Part shown: one piece after another, positions 8,785 through 18,238 of the stretch
How positions within the stretch are numbered: position 1 is the first letter of the stretch
Layout: each line of letters opens with the position of its first letter
Assembly: GCF_019968765.1 (NCBI RefSeq)
Contig: NZ_CP074149.1
Location: 2,666,001 to 2,730,000 of the forward strand
Length of the DNA stretch: 64,000 bases
Origin: Enterobacter sp. JBIWA008
Lineage (GTDB): Bacteria; Pseudomonadota; Gammaproteobacteria; Enterobacterales; Enterobacteriaceae
Direction of reading: 5' to 3'
Notes under the pieces: generated by a model
Database searches by the model: none
The model's input: the letters and a program-made list of their open reading frames with translations, nothing else
Told to the model about the DNA's origin: nothing
Program-made: the position numbers and the translations under genes

Positions 8785-10077
8785 CTATCGTTGTGAAAAC
8801 AGATCAGTCAGTCGCTTCTGGCTGTCACTAAGCGTGTTGCTGAGTTTTTGTTTCCCCACAGTGACGTTATGCACCATGGAACTGATAATGCCGGACCCGG
8901 TTACATCGCCCATGCGTGTGAAGTTTTTGTCGCCCACTGCGCCAAACACCTGCACATTAGGGAACTGCGCAATCAGCTCATATGGCAGTTGCCCAAACGC
9001 TTTAATCACTTCGTTGTTTTTCCAGGTATCGGTGCCCACCACCAGCTTGTTCACCGGAAGTGCCGCGCCAGGCGACATCATGACCCAGTCAGTTGCGTTT
9101 TGAGCCTGCTCCATCCAGGTCACAAACTTTTCAGCCGCCTGAGTTTCATCTTCGGTTTGACCGGTGGTAATCGTCAGCGACGTGACCATGCCGTAAACAG
9201 CAGAAGATGTTTCTGTTGGGACGACGAAGCCCAGGTTGGCAGGGTTTCCGTCCTGGAATACCGCCGGAAGGATGTAGGTGGAGTAAACCGCCATCGGAGC
9301 AGAACCGTTCATGAAGGCATCTTTGATCTCCATGACGTCGTTTGAACCCGGCATGGTGGTCGCGGCCAGGGCTTTATAAAAAGCCAGGGCTTTTGCCATT
9401 TCAGGGGTATCGATGTCGACGTTCCCTTTTGCATCAAAAACGTTCGCGCCGCCGGAAAGTGCAAACTGGGAGAATGCCTGTTCTGTCATCACGCTTTCCG
9501 CGGTGGGCAGCGCAATGCCGTAATGTTTTTTGGCCGGGTCGTTAAGACTCTGGCTGGCTTTCAGCAGCTGTTCCCAGTTATGCGGCTCCTGAATACCCGC
9601 CGCAGCCAGCGCATCTTTGTGATACCAGACGCCGGATAGCCAGGCGCTGACTGGCACCCCCGTCCAGGCTGAACCGTCTTCCGTACGAACAACACGCAAG
9701 ATGCCGTCATAGAAGGTGTCCTCGCCTACCGCTTTAATGGCTTCGCCTATAGCTTTGCGATCCAGCAGCTGTTCCTTGTCCATGACTTTCGCGTAGTCAT
9801 GGCTGACTTCAATCACCTCTGGCAGCGCGCCCGTTCTGGCGAGCGTAATGACCTTGGTGTTATAGGCATCCTCTTCTACCGGCACCTGTTTCACCGTGAT
9901 GCCGGGGTTCTCTTTCTCGAATTTTTCGATCAGCTTCGTGATAACCGCCTGACGCTCCTGCTCGACTGACGAGTGCATAAACTCAATAGTGACAGCAGAC
10001 TTTTTGTCGTCCTTGCAGCCTGATAACAAGGCGCACGAAACGAGTGCTGATATCAGCACAATTCCTGGCATTTTCAT
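8785..10077 (-). CDS. ycjN: Sugar-binding lipoprotein of the Ycj ABC importer, YcjN
   Basis: Extracytoplasmic solute-binding protein (family 1) of 430 residues. The N-terminus is a lipoprotein signal peptide with lipobox LSGC (Cys21), so the protein should be anchored in a membrane facing the periplasm rather than being free. The acidic and charged residues after the Cys (KDDKK) place Asp at +3, not the classical Asp+2 inner-membrane retention signal. The start follows AAGGA by nine bases. The gene is first of the transport trio NOP and lies directly after the frameshifted ycjM. Confidence 0.92.
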   Translation of the reverse strand: MKMPGIVLISALVSCALLSGCKDDKKSAVTIEFMHSSVEQERQAVITKLIEKFEKENPGITVKQVPVEEDAYNTKVITLARTGALPEVIEVSHDYAKVMDKEQLLDRKAIGEAIKAVGEDTFYDGILRVVRTEDGSAWTGVPVSAWLSGVWYHKDALAAAGIQEPHNWEQLLKASQSLNDPAKKHYGIALPTAESVMTEQAFSQFALSGGANVFDAKGNVDIDTPEMAKALAFYKALAATTMPGSNDVMEIKDAFMNGSAPMAVYSTYILPAVFQDGNPANLGFVVPTETSSAVYGMVTSLTITTGQTEDETQAAEKFVTWMEQAQNATDWVMMSPGAALPVNKLVVGTDTWKNNEVIKAFGQLPYELIAQFPNVQVFGAVGDKNFTRMGDVTGSGIISSMVHNVTVGKQKLSNTLSDSQKRLTDLFSQR

Positions 10078-10091
10078 TATTAAGGTCCTTT

Positions 10092-11776
10092 TTAGTTTTC
10101 TTTAATCCACAACACCTGCCATGGATATAGGGTCAGCGTTTTATCTGAAATATCTTCTCCGGTAATCAACTCCGTTCCGGATTGAATATCGGACTTCACC
10201 GTTTGAATGCCATCACTGAAATTAAACAACGCTGTTATTTTTTCGCCACAACTCGCCACGCGAACAATTTTTAAAACATGTTCACCTGACGTACAAAATT
10301 AGCCTCACTGTCAGGATGGAATGCTTTTTCCGCCCGGCGCAGCGCGATTAAATCGCTTAACGAGAAATAGACCTGAGAGCGCAGGCTATTTTTATCTTCA
10401 AGCATGCTATCAATTTGTCCTGCAGTGTATTTCTCACGATTTATCGCGCGGTTGTATCCGAGGCGTTCAACACCTGCATAATCATTACGCGAGCCGAGAA
10501 TACTCTGGATATAAACCGCAGGCACACCGGGGAAGCTCAAGAGAACGGCATGCGCCAGAATAAACCGGGCAATCCTATGGCTATCAAGACTGTCACGCGT
10601 ACTTAATGCATCCAGATAGGTCACATTAATTTCATAAGGACTGCGTGTACCATCCGGGTTATTTTTCCAGTTAACCAACGCCCCTTCAGCCTGAAGTTTC
10701 TCCACAAGTGAGAGGATTTCCGACTCAGGTAAAATGCCGCGTAACGGATTCAGACCAATCCCGTCATGCGAGGCCAGGAAATTAAACCAGGTGGTTTTCG
10801 TTGAAGGCAACTTCAGCGACGCTGCCCACTGGCTCAGCGTCCGGACGTCCTGACAATGCACCGCATGCAGTACCAGCGGGGGCAAAGAGAACTGATAAAC
10901 CATCTGCGCTTCATTTTCACCGTCACCGAAGTAAGCAACGTTATCTTTATGCGGAACGTTCGTCTCGGTGATAATCACCGTTCCAGGGGCGACAGCCTCG
11001 GTAATGGCGCGGAAAAGCTGGATGAGCTGGTGGGTTTGCTCAAGGTGGATGCAGTTTGTTCCGGGTATTTTCCACATGAATCCCACAGCATCCAGACGAA
11101 TGTATCGCGCCCCTTCAATAAGGTAATGCAGCAGCACATCCACCATTGCGATCAGCACCTGCGGAGAGGCGAAATTAAGATCAATCTGGTCCTCGCTGAA
11201 GGTTGTCCACAGGTGTCGCACGCTGCCATCATGTAGCGTGAAAGGCGTAAGAAGCGGTAAGGCACGCGGACGCGTCACCGCGGATAAGTCTGTTTCAGGA
11301 TCGACAGAAATAAAGAAATCTTCATAGCCAGGCGTTTGCTTCAGATAATTAGCGAACCATTTGCTTTTGGCTGACATATGGTTGCAGACGAAATCAAACA
11401 TTAAGCTGGCAGACTGTTTTAACTCAGCAACATCTCGCCACGTACCCGTTTCAGGCGCAACCTCATGATAATCAATAACGGAAAACCCGTCGTCCGAAGA
11501 CCATGGATAAAAAGGTAAAAGATGGACATGAGAAAAAGAATGAGAAAGCCACTTGTTATAAAAACGTGTAAAAACCGGCAGCGCCTTCTCCCCTTTCGCT
11601 GAAAACTGATCGGCATAGGTAATCAGTACAACGTCTTTTTCATCCCAACCCGTTTTACGTTTTTGCGTAATAATAGAAGCAGCCTTTCCAATATTCTCCA
11701 GCAGCACATTAAGATTGGATTCAGAAAACGTTTCCCCGTAAACAAGATTAATGAGCTCTTTAATTTTTGCATTCAT
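10092..11776 (-). pseudogene. ycjM: ycjM, GH13 glucosylglycerate (sucrose-like) phosphorylase, frameshifted near its 3' end
   Basis: GH13_18 phosphorylase; the E. coli enzyme was assigned to glucosylglycerate phosphorolysis. The main frame runs from ATG 11776 to a TAA at 10271-10273 (501 codons) and keeps the nucleophile motif YIRLDAVGF and the acid/base motif IITETNVPHKDN. The family C-terminus is not in this frame. It continues in the -1 frame from about base 10290 to the TAA at 10092-10094, reading VLKIVRVASCGEKITALF and ending LYPWQVLWIKEN, which matches the end of E. coli YcjM as I remember it. One missing base near 10277-10296 explains this, perhaps at the T4A5 run. The ATG at 11776 follows GGAA; ATG 11788 is in frame upstream but overlaps the operator. 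Either a real mutation or a sequencing error; the catalytic barrel is untouched, but the C-terminal domain would be lost. Confidence 0.8.
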
Positions 11777-11787
11777 TTCATTTTCCA

Positions 11788-11801
11788 TGGTAGCGGTCCC
11801 A
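11788..11801 (-). promoter_or_regulatory. LacI-type operator at the head of the ycj operon
   Basis: TGGGACCGCTACCA on the minus strand, just downstream of the promoter's -10 and so around +3 to +16, the position at which a repressor blocks transcription. The same 14-mer recurs at 1845-1858. The likely regulator is YcjW, a LacI-family protein encoded near this cluster in E. coli; it is not within this window. The E. coli YcjW site, as I recall, is a related GGGAGCGCTCCC-type palindrome. Confidence 0.65.
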
Positions 11802-11810
11802 CGGAATGGC

Positions 11811-11839
11811 AATCTACTCCCATGTAAAATATCTGTCAA
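11811..11839 (-). promoter_or_regulatory. Sigma70 promoter of the ycj operon
   Basis: Minus strand: a perfect -35 TTGACA (11834-11839), 17-base spacer, and -10 TAGATT (11811-11816, four of six). Transcription would begin near 11804, inside the operator and 28 bases before the ATG at 11776, leaving a short leader. Confidence 0.7.
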
Positions 11840-11871
11840 CGGACCAGGGAGGAGAAAAAGGTGTTTGCAAA

Positions 11872-11898
11872 GCAGCTCAGCGCAATATTGTGAGCTGC
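11872..11898 (-). terminator. Inverted repeat downstream of pspD, possible terminator
   Basis: Perfect 8-bp inverted repeat GCAGCTCA/TGAGCTGC with an 11-base loop. On the minus strand a mixed T-rich stretch follows, with TTTTT some ten bases later. It lies between pspD and the ycj promoter and may end the psp transcript. pspE, the rhodanese gene found here in E. coli, is absent. Confidence 0.4.
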
Positions 11899-11987
11899 CG
11901 CAAAGAAAGAACGTGAAAAAAAGAGGAAATACGGTGAGCCGTCGCCAGTCCCTCACCCGTCAGGGAAAGGACCAGCGCCAGCGGAAA

Positions 11988-12212
11988 TTATTGGGATAAG
12001 TAGCGGCGAGAAAGCCGTTTTGCCACCTTTTGCAACAGCGGTTCGAGCGCCACGGCCAGCACCATTCTGACCGGCTTGCGGGCAACGGATTTAATCGCCC
12101 AACCCGCCACACCAGCCGGGCCGAACCGTAACGCGGTCAGCAGGACCAGTTTACCTGCGATTTTCAGGCCGGGTTTTACCTTCAGACCGGCCTGTTGCCA
12201 GTGTTGTTTCAT
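11988..12212 (-). CDS. pspD: Phage shock protein D
   Basis: Small peripheral inner-membrane protein of the phage shock operon; its function is still poorly defined. The 74 residues are strongly basic with a central hydrophobic patch ([21 protein letters not shown]), matching E. coli PspD in size and pattern. It starts 12 bases after pspC ends, behind GAGAGAGATG with a GAGAG ribosome site, and is last in the pspABCD transcript. In E. coli pspE follows; here the next 200 bases hold only an inverted repeat and the ycj promoter. Confidence 0.85.
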   Translation of the reverse strand: MKQHWQQAGLKVKPGLKIAGKLVLLTALRFGPAGVAGWAIKSVARKPVRMVLAVALEPLLQKVAKRLSRRYLSQ

Positions 12213-12224
12213 CTCATCTCTCTC

Positions 12225-12584
12225 TTAAAGCTGACGAAAGCGACTTCTCAGCGTAAAGGTATCCGACGTGACATAGCGTTCCATTTCCCTTAGCCGCTTC
12301 TCACCGGCGGCGAGTTGCTCGTCAACCGCATTGAGAAGATCGCTGCTGGTCGGGGCCCCCTCTGCAGCCAGTTCTCCTTCCGGCATCGGGTCAAGGACAA
12401 ACGACAGGACGATGTATGCCACCAGCGTAATAAAGGCCAGACCGAAGAAGATCGATAGCACCGTGACCACGCGCACCAGTTTGACCGGGACATCAAGATA
12501 ATGAGCCAGCCCGGCACAAACGCCGCGCACCATGCCCTGCTGTGGAATACGCCACAACTTTTTGTTCAGATTCACTCCAGACAT
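12225..12584 (-). CDS. pspC: Phage shock protein C, membrane stress sensor
   Basis: Inner-membrane protein of 119 residues with the PspC domain: the segment WRIPQQGMVRGVCAGLAHYLDVP leads into a hydrophobic stretch (VVTVLSIFFGLAFITLVAYIVLSFVLDP, about residues 38-65), followed by a charged C-terminal helix with repeated Glu and Arg. With PspB it senses membrane damage and frees PspF by recruiting PspA. It overlaps pspB by one base (TAATG), so the two are likely translated in a coupled way and made in step. Confidence 0.93.
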   Translation of the reverse strand: MSGVNLNKKLWRIPQQGMVRGVCAGLAHYLDVPVKLVRVVTVLSIFFGLAFITLVAYIVLSFVLDPMPEGELAAEGAPTSSDLLNAVDEQLAAGEKRLREMERYVTSDTFTLRSRFRQL

Positions 12585-12808
12585 TAACGGTCCCTCCAGT
12601 TTGGATGTTCAGCATCCAGGATGGCTTCCAGCGCCTGAATGCGTTCACGCATTTTGTTCGCCTCATCGGAGAGCTGCACCAGACGCTGTTGTTCACTCTG
12701 GGAGAGTTCGCCCCGTGAAGAACGGTTGCTGTAATGCAGCCATAGCCAAATCGGCAAAACGAACAGCACGAAAATTGTCAGGGGAATGGCCAGAAAAAGC
12801 GCGCTCAT
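12584..12808 (-). CDS. pspB: Phage shock protein B
   Basis: Inner-membrane protein of 74 residues, normal length. An N-terminal helix (FLAIPLTIFVLFVLPIWLWLHY, residues 5-26) is followed by a soluble coiled-coil tail rich in Glu, Arg and Gln (LSQSEQQRLVQLSDEANKMR). It acts together with PspC in passing the envelope-stress signal to PspA. pspA ends 49 bases upstream; pspC overlaps the stop by one base. Confidence 0.93.
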   Translation of the reverse strand: MSALFLAIPLTIFVLFVLPIWLWLHYSNRSSRGELSQSEQQRLVQLSDEANKMRERIQALEAILDAEHPNWRDR

Positions 12809-12857
12809 GTGTACTCCTTGTCTTACGATGCGGCACGCTCAGGTGCCGCAGGAATTA

Positions 12858-13526
12858 TTATTGGTTGTCTTGCTTCATTTTGGCTTTCAGTGCCGCCAGC
12901 TGTTCGCTGATTTCATCGTCGGCCTTCAGGTCGGCGAACTGTTGATCCAGCGACTTCTGCTTACCGATACCGTGGCTTTCGGCTTCGGCTTCCATGTGGT
13001 CGATACGACGTTCAAACGATTCAAAACGCGCCATCGCTTCATCAAGCTTACCGCTGTCCAGCTGACGACGCACGTCGCGGGAAGAGCTTGCCGCCTGGTG
13101 ACGCAGGGTCAGCGCCTGCTGACGCGCGCGGGTTTCGCTCAGTTTGTTTTCCAGCTCGCCAATCTCTTTCTTCATACGGGTGAGCGTGTCATCCACCAGC
13201 GTCACTTCATGCTCGAGCGTCGCGACCATATCGGCCAGCTTCTGTTTTTCGATCAGCGCAGCACGGGCCAGATCCTCTTTGTCTTTGCGCAGCGCAAGTT
13301 CCGCTTTTTCCTGCCATTCGTTCAGCTGAGCGGTAGCTTGTTCAATACGACGCGTAAGCTGTTTTTTCTCCGCCAGCGCGCGGGCGGAGGTAGAACGCAC
13401 TTCAACCAGCGTGTCTTCCATCTCCTGAATCATCAGACGTACCAGCTTCTGCGGATCTTCCGCCTTCTCAAGCAGTGAGTTGATGTTGGCGTTCACGATG
13501 TCGGCAAAACGAGAAAAAATACCCAT
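12858..13526 (-). CDS. pspA: Phage shock protein A (ESCRT-III-like membrane effector and PspF inhibitor)
   Basis: Peripheral membrane protein of 222 residues, the PspA/IM30 family's usual length. An N-terminal amphipathic helix ([24 protein letters not shown]) binds membranes; the rest is almost entirely coiled coil with heavy Glu, Lys and Arg content. In unstressed cells it holds PspF inactive; in stress it oligomerises on the membrane to limit proton leak. It is the first gene of the operon and is read from the sigma54 promoter immediately upstream. The family motif [17 protein letters not shown] is present as [20 protein letters not shown]. Confidence 0.96.
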   Translation of the reverse strand: MGIFSRFADIVNANINSLLEKAEDPQKLVRLMIQEMEDTLVEVRSTSARALAEKKQLTRRIEQATAQLNEWQEKAELALRKDKEDLARAALIEKQKLADMVATLEHEVTLVDDTLTRMKKEIGELENKLSETRARQQALTLRHQAASSSRDVRRQLDSGKLDEAMARFESFERRIDHMEAEAESHGIGKQKSLDQQFADLKADDEISEQLAALKAKMKQDNQ

Positions 13527-13577
13527 AATCTAATCCTCATAGTTCTGTTATCGGGCTATGCCCTGCTGTACTGATAA

Positions 13578-13594
13578 TACAAACATCATGCCAA
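13578..13594 (-). promoter_or_regulatory. Sigma54 promoter of pspABCD, with probable IHF site upstream
   Basis: Minus strand TTGGCATGATGTTTGTA: GG of the -24 element and TTTGT at -12, with 15 of 17 bases in register with the consensus TTGGCAC-N5-TTGCA. E. coli pspA has the same TTGT variation, as I recall. Just upstream (13600-13612) AATCAATAAGATA resembles an IHF site, expected between the promoter and the PspF enhancer sites, which should lie in the remaining 80 bases before pspF. Confidence 0.8.
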
Positions 13595-13692
13595 CTTTTT
13601 ATCTTATTGATTTTAATGAGTATGATTGATTTTTACGCAGAAACGGACTATTCTTCCCTGGTGAATATCGCTAAGGAGTGGTTAATTTCATC

Positions 13693-14670
13693 ATGCCTGG
13701 ATACAAAGACAATTTACTCGGCGAAGCAAACAGTTTCCTTGAAGTGCTGGAACAGGTTTCTCGCCTGGCGCCGCTCAATAAACCGGTGCTGATCATCGGT
13801 GAACGCGGAACGGGGAAAGAGCTGATAGCTAACCGTCTGCATTACTTATCCGGGCGCTGGGATGGCCCCTTCATTTCCCTTAACTGCGCGGCGCTGAATG
13901 AAAACCTGCTCGACACCGAGCTCTTCGGCCATGAAGCGGGCGCGTTTACCGGTGCCCAGAAACGCCATCCCGGACGCTTTGAGCGCGCCGACGGTGGGAC
14001 GCTGTTTCTTGATGAACTGGCCACCGCGCCCATGCTGGTACAGGAAAAACTGCTGCGCGTGATTGAGTACGGCGAGCTGGAGCGCGTCGGCGGTAGCCAG
14101 CCGCTGCAGGTTAACGTGCGCCTGGTGTGCGCCACTAACGCTAACCTGCCGGAGATGGTGGCGGAGGAGAAATTCCGTGCCGACCTGCTCGACCGCCTGG
14201 CCTTTGACGTCGTTCAGTTTCCTCCGCTGCGCGAGCGCAAAAGCGACATTATGCTGCTGGCAGACCAGTTTGCGATTCAGATGTGCCGCGAGCTCGGCCT
14301 GCCGCTGTTCCCCGGCTTCAGCGATTATGCACAGGAGACGCTGCTTGCTTACCACTGGCCGGGAAATATCCGCGAACTGAAAAACGTCGTGGAACGCTCA
14401 GTCTATCGTCACGGCAGCAGCGAGACGGAGCTGGACAACATCATTATCGATCCTTTTCAGCGTAGCCCAGCAGCGCTGCCCGTACCAACGTCTTCAGGCG
14501 ATCTCCCTACTCTCCCCCTTGATTTACGCCAGTTCCAGAACGACCAGGAGAAACAGCTGCTGGAGCAAAGCCTGAAGACGGCGAAATATAACCAGAAACG
14601 GGCGGCTGAACTGCTGGGTCTGACTTACCATCAGCTGCGGGCATTGCTTAAAAAGCATCACATGCGCTGA
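13693..14670 (+). CDS. pspF: PspF, sigma54 enhancer-binding activator of the psp operon
   Basis: AAA+ activator of 325 residues without any N-terminal regulatory domain, as usual for PspF; it is controlled by direct contact with PspA. Visible motifs: Walker A GERGTGKE, sigma54-contact loop GAFTGA, Walker B GGTLFLDELAT, arginine finger region RADLLDRLAFDV and a C-terminal Fis-type helix-turn-helix (YNQKRAAELLGLTYHQLRALLKKH). The start at 13693 gives the E. coli length and N-terminus (MPGYKDNLLGEA versus MAEYKDNLLGEA); an in-frame GTG at 13678 overlaps the AAGGAG ribosome site and is rejected. It is divergent from pspA. Unlike E. coli, sapA follows directly; the puu genes are absent. Confidence 0.95.
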   Translation: MPGYKDNLLGEANSFLEVLEQVSRLAPLNKPVLIIGERGTGKELIANRLHYLSGRWDGPFISLNCAALNENLLDTELFGHEAGAFTGAQKRHPGRFERADGGTLFLDELATAPMLVQEKLLRVIEYGELERVGGSQPLQVNVRLVCATNANLPEMVAEEKFRADLLDRLAFDVVQFPPLRERKSDIMLLADQFAIQMCRELGLPLFPGFSDYAQETLLAYHWPGNIRELKNVVERSVYRHGSSETELDNIIIDPFQRSPAALPVPTSSGDLPTLPLDLRQFQNDQEKQLLEQSLKTAKYNQKRAAELLGLTYHQLRALLKKHHMR

Positions 14671-14697
14671 CAATATCAGCACTTACCTACAGACATT

Positions 14698-14727
14698 TTT
14701 ACGAAGCAGGCGTAAGTGCGATACACT
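14698..14727 (+). promoter_or_regulatory. Putative sapA promoter
   Basis: -35 TTTACG (14698-14703), 18-base spacer, -10 TACACT (14722-14727), each four of six. A perfect inverted repeat GCACTTAC / GTAAGTGC (14679-14686 and 14712-14719) straddles it and could be an operator or the weak stem of a pspF terminator. Confidence 0.45.
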
Positions 14728-14758
14728 TTGCAGATCGAACCTAAAAACCTTAAAAATT

Positions 14759-16399
14759 ATGCGTCTGGTTTTATCGTCCTTTTTTGCACTTGGTCTGTTT
14801 AGCAGCCTGGCCTTTGCCGCCCCCGGGCAAACGCCGCAGCCTGACATTCGTGACAGCGGCTTCGTCTATTGCGTAAGCGGCCAGGTGGATACCTTCAACC
14901 CTCAAAAAGCGGGCAGCGGCCTGATTGTGGATACCCTGGCCGCGCAGCTTTACGATCGTCTGCTTGATGTTGACCCATACACCTACCGTCTGGTGCCTGA
15001 GCTTGCGGAAAGCTGGGAAGTGCTGGATAACGGCGCAACCTACCGTTTCCACCTGCGCGATGACGTCTCTTTTCAACGCACGCCGTGGTTTATCCCCACC
15101 CGCAAGCTGAACGCAGATGACGTGGTCTTCACCTTCCAGCGTATCTTTAACCGCAACCACCCGTGGCATAACGTTAACGGCAGCAACTTCCCCTATTTCG
15201 ACAGCCTGCAGTTTGCCGACACCGTCAAGAGCGTGCGTAAGCTGGATAACCGGACGGTTGAATTTACGCTGATGCGCCCGGATGCATCCTTCCTCTGGCA
15301 CCTGGCAACCCACTATGCGTCAGTCATGTCCGCTGAATACGCGGCGAACCTGACGAAAAAGGATCGTCAGGAGTTGCTGGATCGTCAGCCGGTCGGCACC
15401 GGTCCGTTCCAGCTGGCTGAATACCGTGCCGGGCAGTATATTCGCCTGCAGCGCCATGAGCATTTCTGGCGCGGCACTCCGCTGATGCCGCAGGTAGTGG
15501 TCGATCTCGGTTCAGGCGGAACGGGACGTCTGTCAAAATTGCTCACCGGGGAGTGCGACGTGCTCGCCTGGCCCGCGGCCAGCCAGCTCACCATCCTGCG
15601 CGACGATCCACGCCTGCGTCTGACGTTACGCCCCGGCATGAATATCGCTTATCTGGCCTTTAACACGGATAAGCCGCCATTGAATAACCCTGCCGTTCGC
15701 CACGCTCTGGCGCTGGCGATTAACAACCAGCGTTTGATGCAGTCGATCTACTACGGCACGGCGGAAACCGCCGCCTCAATTTTACCGCGCGCCTCGTGGG
15801 CCTATGACGGTGAGGCTAAAATTACGGAATACAATCCGGCAAAAGCGCGTGAACAACTGAAAGCGCTGGGGGCGGAAAACCTCACGCTGCAGCTTTGGGT
15901 GCCAACCAGTTCCCAGGCGTGGAACCCCAGCCCGCTCAAGACCGCCGAACTGCTGCAGGCGGATATGGCGCAGGTGGGCGTCAAAGTGATCATCGTACCG
16001 GTTGAGGGCCGTTTCCAGGAGGCGCGCCTGATGGACATGAATCATGATTTAACCCTGACCGGCTGGGCGACCGACAGTAACGATCCGGACAGCTTCTTCC
16101 GTCCGCTCCTGAGCTGTGCGGCGATAAATTCGCAGACCAACTACGCCCACTGGTGTAACCGGGAGTTTGACGCAGTGCTGCAAAAAGCGCTGGCTTCCCA
16201 ACAGCTGGCCTCACGTATTGACGCCTATGATGAAGCACAGAAGATCCTTGCTCAGGAACTGCCGGTGCTGCCGCTGGCCTCTTCCCTTCGTCTTCAGGCC
16301 TATCGTTATGATATTAAAGGCCTGGTGCTGAGTCCGTTCGGCAACGCCTCGTTCGCCGGCGTGTCGCGTGAAAAAGAACAAGAGGTGAAAAAACCATGA
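14759..16399 (+). CDS. sapA: SapA, periplasmic peptide-binding protein of the Sap ABC transporter
   Basis: Solute-binding protein family 5 (DppA/OppA type), 546 residues. A Sec signal peptide ([20 protein letters not shown]) is followed by a probable cleavage at AFA-APG. The family signature region [22 protein letters not shown] lies near residue 82. In Salmonella and Haemophilus SapA binds cationic antimicrobial peptides; in E. coli the SapBCDF part was reported to export putrescine, so the true role is not settled by sequence. There is no strong ribosome-binding sequence before this ATG. Its stop overlaps the sapB start (ATGA). Confidence 0.93.
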   Translation: MRLVLSSFFALGLFSSLAFAAPGQTPQPDIRDSGFVYCVSGQVDTFNPQKAGSGLIVDTLAAQLYDRLLDVDPYTYRLVPELAESWEVLDNGATYRFHLRDDVSFQRTPWFIPTRKLNADDVVFTFQRIFNRNHPWHNVNGSNFPYFDSLQFADTVKSVRKLDNRTVEFTLMRPDASFLWHLATHYASVMSAEYAANLTKKDRQELLDRQPVGTGPFQLAEYRAGQYIRLQRHEHFWRGTPLMPQVVVDLGSGGTGRLSKLLTGECDVLAWPAASQLTILRDDPRLRLTLRPGMNIAYLAFNTDKPPLNNPAVRHALALAINNQRLMQSIYYGTAETAASILPRASWAYDGEAKITEYNPAKAREQLKALGAENLTLQLWVPTSSQAWNPSPLKTAELLQADMAQVGVKVIIVPVEGRFQEARLMDMNHDLTLTGWATDSNDPDSFFRPLLSCAAINSQTNYAHWCNREFDAVLQKALASQQLASRIDAYDEAQKILAQELPVLPLASSLRLQAYRYDIKGLVLSPFGNASFAGVSREKEQEVKKP

Positions 16400-17361
16400 T
16401 TATTTTTACCTTACGCCGGCTCCTTTTGCTGCTGGTGACGCTCTTTTTCCTGAACTTTGTCGGCTTCAGCCTGAGCTATTTCACCCCTCACGCCCCGCTC
16501 CAGGGGTCGTCGCTGTGGGATGCCTGGCTCTTCTGGTTTAACGGGCTGCTGCACTGGGATTTCGGCGTGTCCAGCATTAACGGACAGCTGATTTCCGAGC
16601 AGCTGAAAGAGGTGTTTCCGGCCACGATGGAGCTGTGCATTCTGGCCTTCGGCTTCGCCCTGATGGTCGGGATCCCCGTGGGCATGCTGGCCGGGATCTA
16701 TCGCAACAAATGGCAGGATAAGTTTATCAGCGCCCTCGCCCTGTTCGGCTTCTCCATTCCGGTATTCTGGCTGGCGCTGCTGCTGACGCTGTTCTTCTCG
16801 CTGACGATGGGCTGGCTGCCGGTTTCTGGTCGTTTTGACCTGCTCTATACGGTTAAAACGGTGACGGGTTTTGCCATCATTGACGCGTGGCTGTCCGATT
16901 CGGTATGGCGTCATGAGATGATCGTCAGCGCCGTGCGCCATATGGTATTGCCGGTGCTGACGCTGGCGGTTGCGCCAACAACCGAAGTGATCCGCCTGAT
17001 GCGCCTGAGCACCATTGAGGTGTTTGACCAGAACTATGTCAAAGCCGCCGCCACGCGCGGGTTGTCTCGCCTGACCATACTGCGCCGCAACGTCCTGCAC
17101 AACGCGCTGCCGCCGGTTATTCCGCGTCTGGGATTACAGTTTTCCACCATGCTGACGCTGGCCATGATCACCGAGATGGTCTTTAGCTGGCCTGGCCTGG
17201 GGCGATGGATGATTAACGCCATCCGCCAGCAGGACTACGCCGCTATTTCTGCTGGTGTGATGGTGATTGGTTCGCTGGTGATTATTGTTAACGTGTTGTC
17301 CGATATTCTGGGTGCCATGGCCAACCCATTGAAGCATAAGGAATGGTATGCCTTACGATAG
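16396..17361 (+). CDS. sapB: SapB, inner-membrane permease of the Sap transporter
   Basis: DppB/OppB-type permease of 321 residues with about six helices. The N-terminal helix ([21 protein letters not shown]) and long first periplasmic region are typical of the family. The EAA loop is visible as [33 protein letters not shown] near residue 215. It overlaps sapA by 4 bp and sapC by 14 bp, showing a compact operon. Confidence 0.94.
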   Translation: MIIFTLRRLLLLLVTLFFLNFVGFSLSYFTPHAPLQGSSLWDAWLFWFNGLLHWDFGVSSINGQLISEQLKEVFPATMELCILAFGFALMVGIPVGMLAGIYRNKWQDKFISALALFGFSIPVFWLALLLTLFFSLTMGWLPVSGRFDLLYTVKTVTGFAIIDAWLSDSVWRHEMIVSAVRHMVLPVLTLAVAPTTEVIRLMRLSTIEVFDQNYVKAAATRGLSRLTILRRNVLHNALPPVIPRLGLQFSTMLTLAMITEMVFSWPGLGRWMINAIRQQDYAAISAGVMVIGSLVIIVNVLSDILGAMANPLKHKEWYALR

Positions 17362-18238
17362 CGTATACAGTGAAAAGCGCACGCCCGGCGTGCTGCGTAC
17401 CGTGTGGCGTAAATTCTATGGTGACACCACGGCAATGATCGGCCTTTACGGCTGCGCCGGGCTGTTATTGCTGTGCGTCTTTGGCTCGTGGTTTGCGCCG
17501 TATGGCATTGATCAGCAGTTCCTTGGCTATCAGCTGCTGCCACCTTCCTGGTCCCGCTACGGCGAAGTCTCTTTCTTCCTGGGAACGGACGACCTCGGAC
17601 GTGACGTGTTGAGCCGCCTGCTGAGCGGTGCAGCCCCGACGGTCGGCGGCGCATTTGTGGTGACGCTCGCGGCAACGATCTGTGGGCTGGCGCTCGGTAT
17701 TTTTGCGGGTTCTACGCATGGCCTGCGTTCGGCGGTCCTTAACCACATTCTGGATACGCTGCTGTCGATTCCGTCCCTGCTGCTGGCAATCATTGTTGTT
17801 GCCTTTGCCGGTCCGCATTTGTCGCATGCCATGTTCGCCGTCTGGCTGGCTATTCTGCCCCGCATCGTGCGCTCGGTTTACAGCATGGTGCATGATGAGC
17901 TGGAAAAAGAGTATGTCGTCGCCGCGCGTCTGGACGGCGCGACGACATTCAACATTCTGTGGTTTGCCGTGCTACCTAACATCGCCTCCGGGCTGGTCAC
18001 TGAGATCACCCGCGCGCTGTCTATGGCGATCCTGGACATCGCGGCGCTCGGCTTTCTCGATCTCGGTGCGCAGCTGCCGTCGCCCGAATGGGGGGCGATG
18101 CTCGGCGACGCGCTGGAGTTAATCTACGTGGCACCGTGGACGGTCATGCTGCCGGGTGCGGCTATTATGGTGAGCGTGCTGCTCATCAACCTGCTGGGCG
18201 ACGGTATTCGCCGTGCAATTAATGCGGGGGTGCAATAA
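17348..18238 (+). CDS. sapC: SapC, inner-membrane permease of the Sap transporter
   Basis: DppC/OppC-type permease, 296 residues. N-terminal helix about 31-50, the conserved [18 protein letters not shown] motif near residue 78, and EAA loop [27 protein letters not shown] near residue 183. It pairs with SapB to form the membrane channel. It begins within the last codons of sapB, and its stop overlaps the sapD start by one base (TAATG). Confidence 0.94.
   Translation: MPYDSVYSEKRTPGVLRTVWRKFYGDTTAMIGLYGCAGLLLLCVFGSWFAPYGIDQQFLGYQLLPPSWSRYGEVSFFLGTDDLGRDVLSRLLSGAAPTVGGAFVVTLAATICGLALGIFAGSTHGLRSAVLNHILDTLLSIPSLLLAIIVVAFAGPHLSHAMFAVWLAILPRIVRSVYSMVHDELEKEYVVAARLDGATTFNILWFAVLPNIASGLVTEITRALSMAILDIAALGFLDLGAQLPSPEWGAMLGDALELIYVAPWTVMLPGAAIMVSVLLINLLGDGIRRAINAGVQ

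Noticed and set aside
11777..11956. Extended 5' start for ycjM at 11956
   Set aside because: The extension would run through the promoter, operator and predicted transcript start; the family N-terminus begins at the ATG at 11776.
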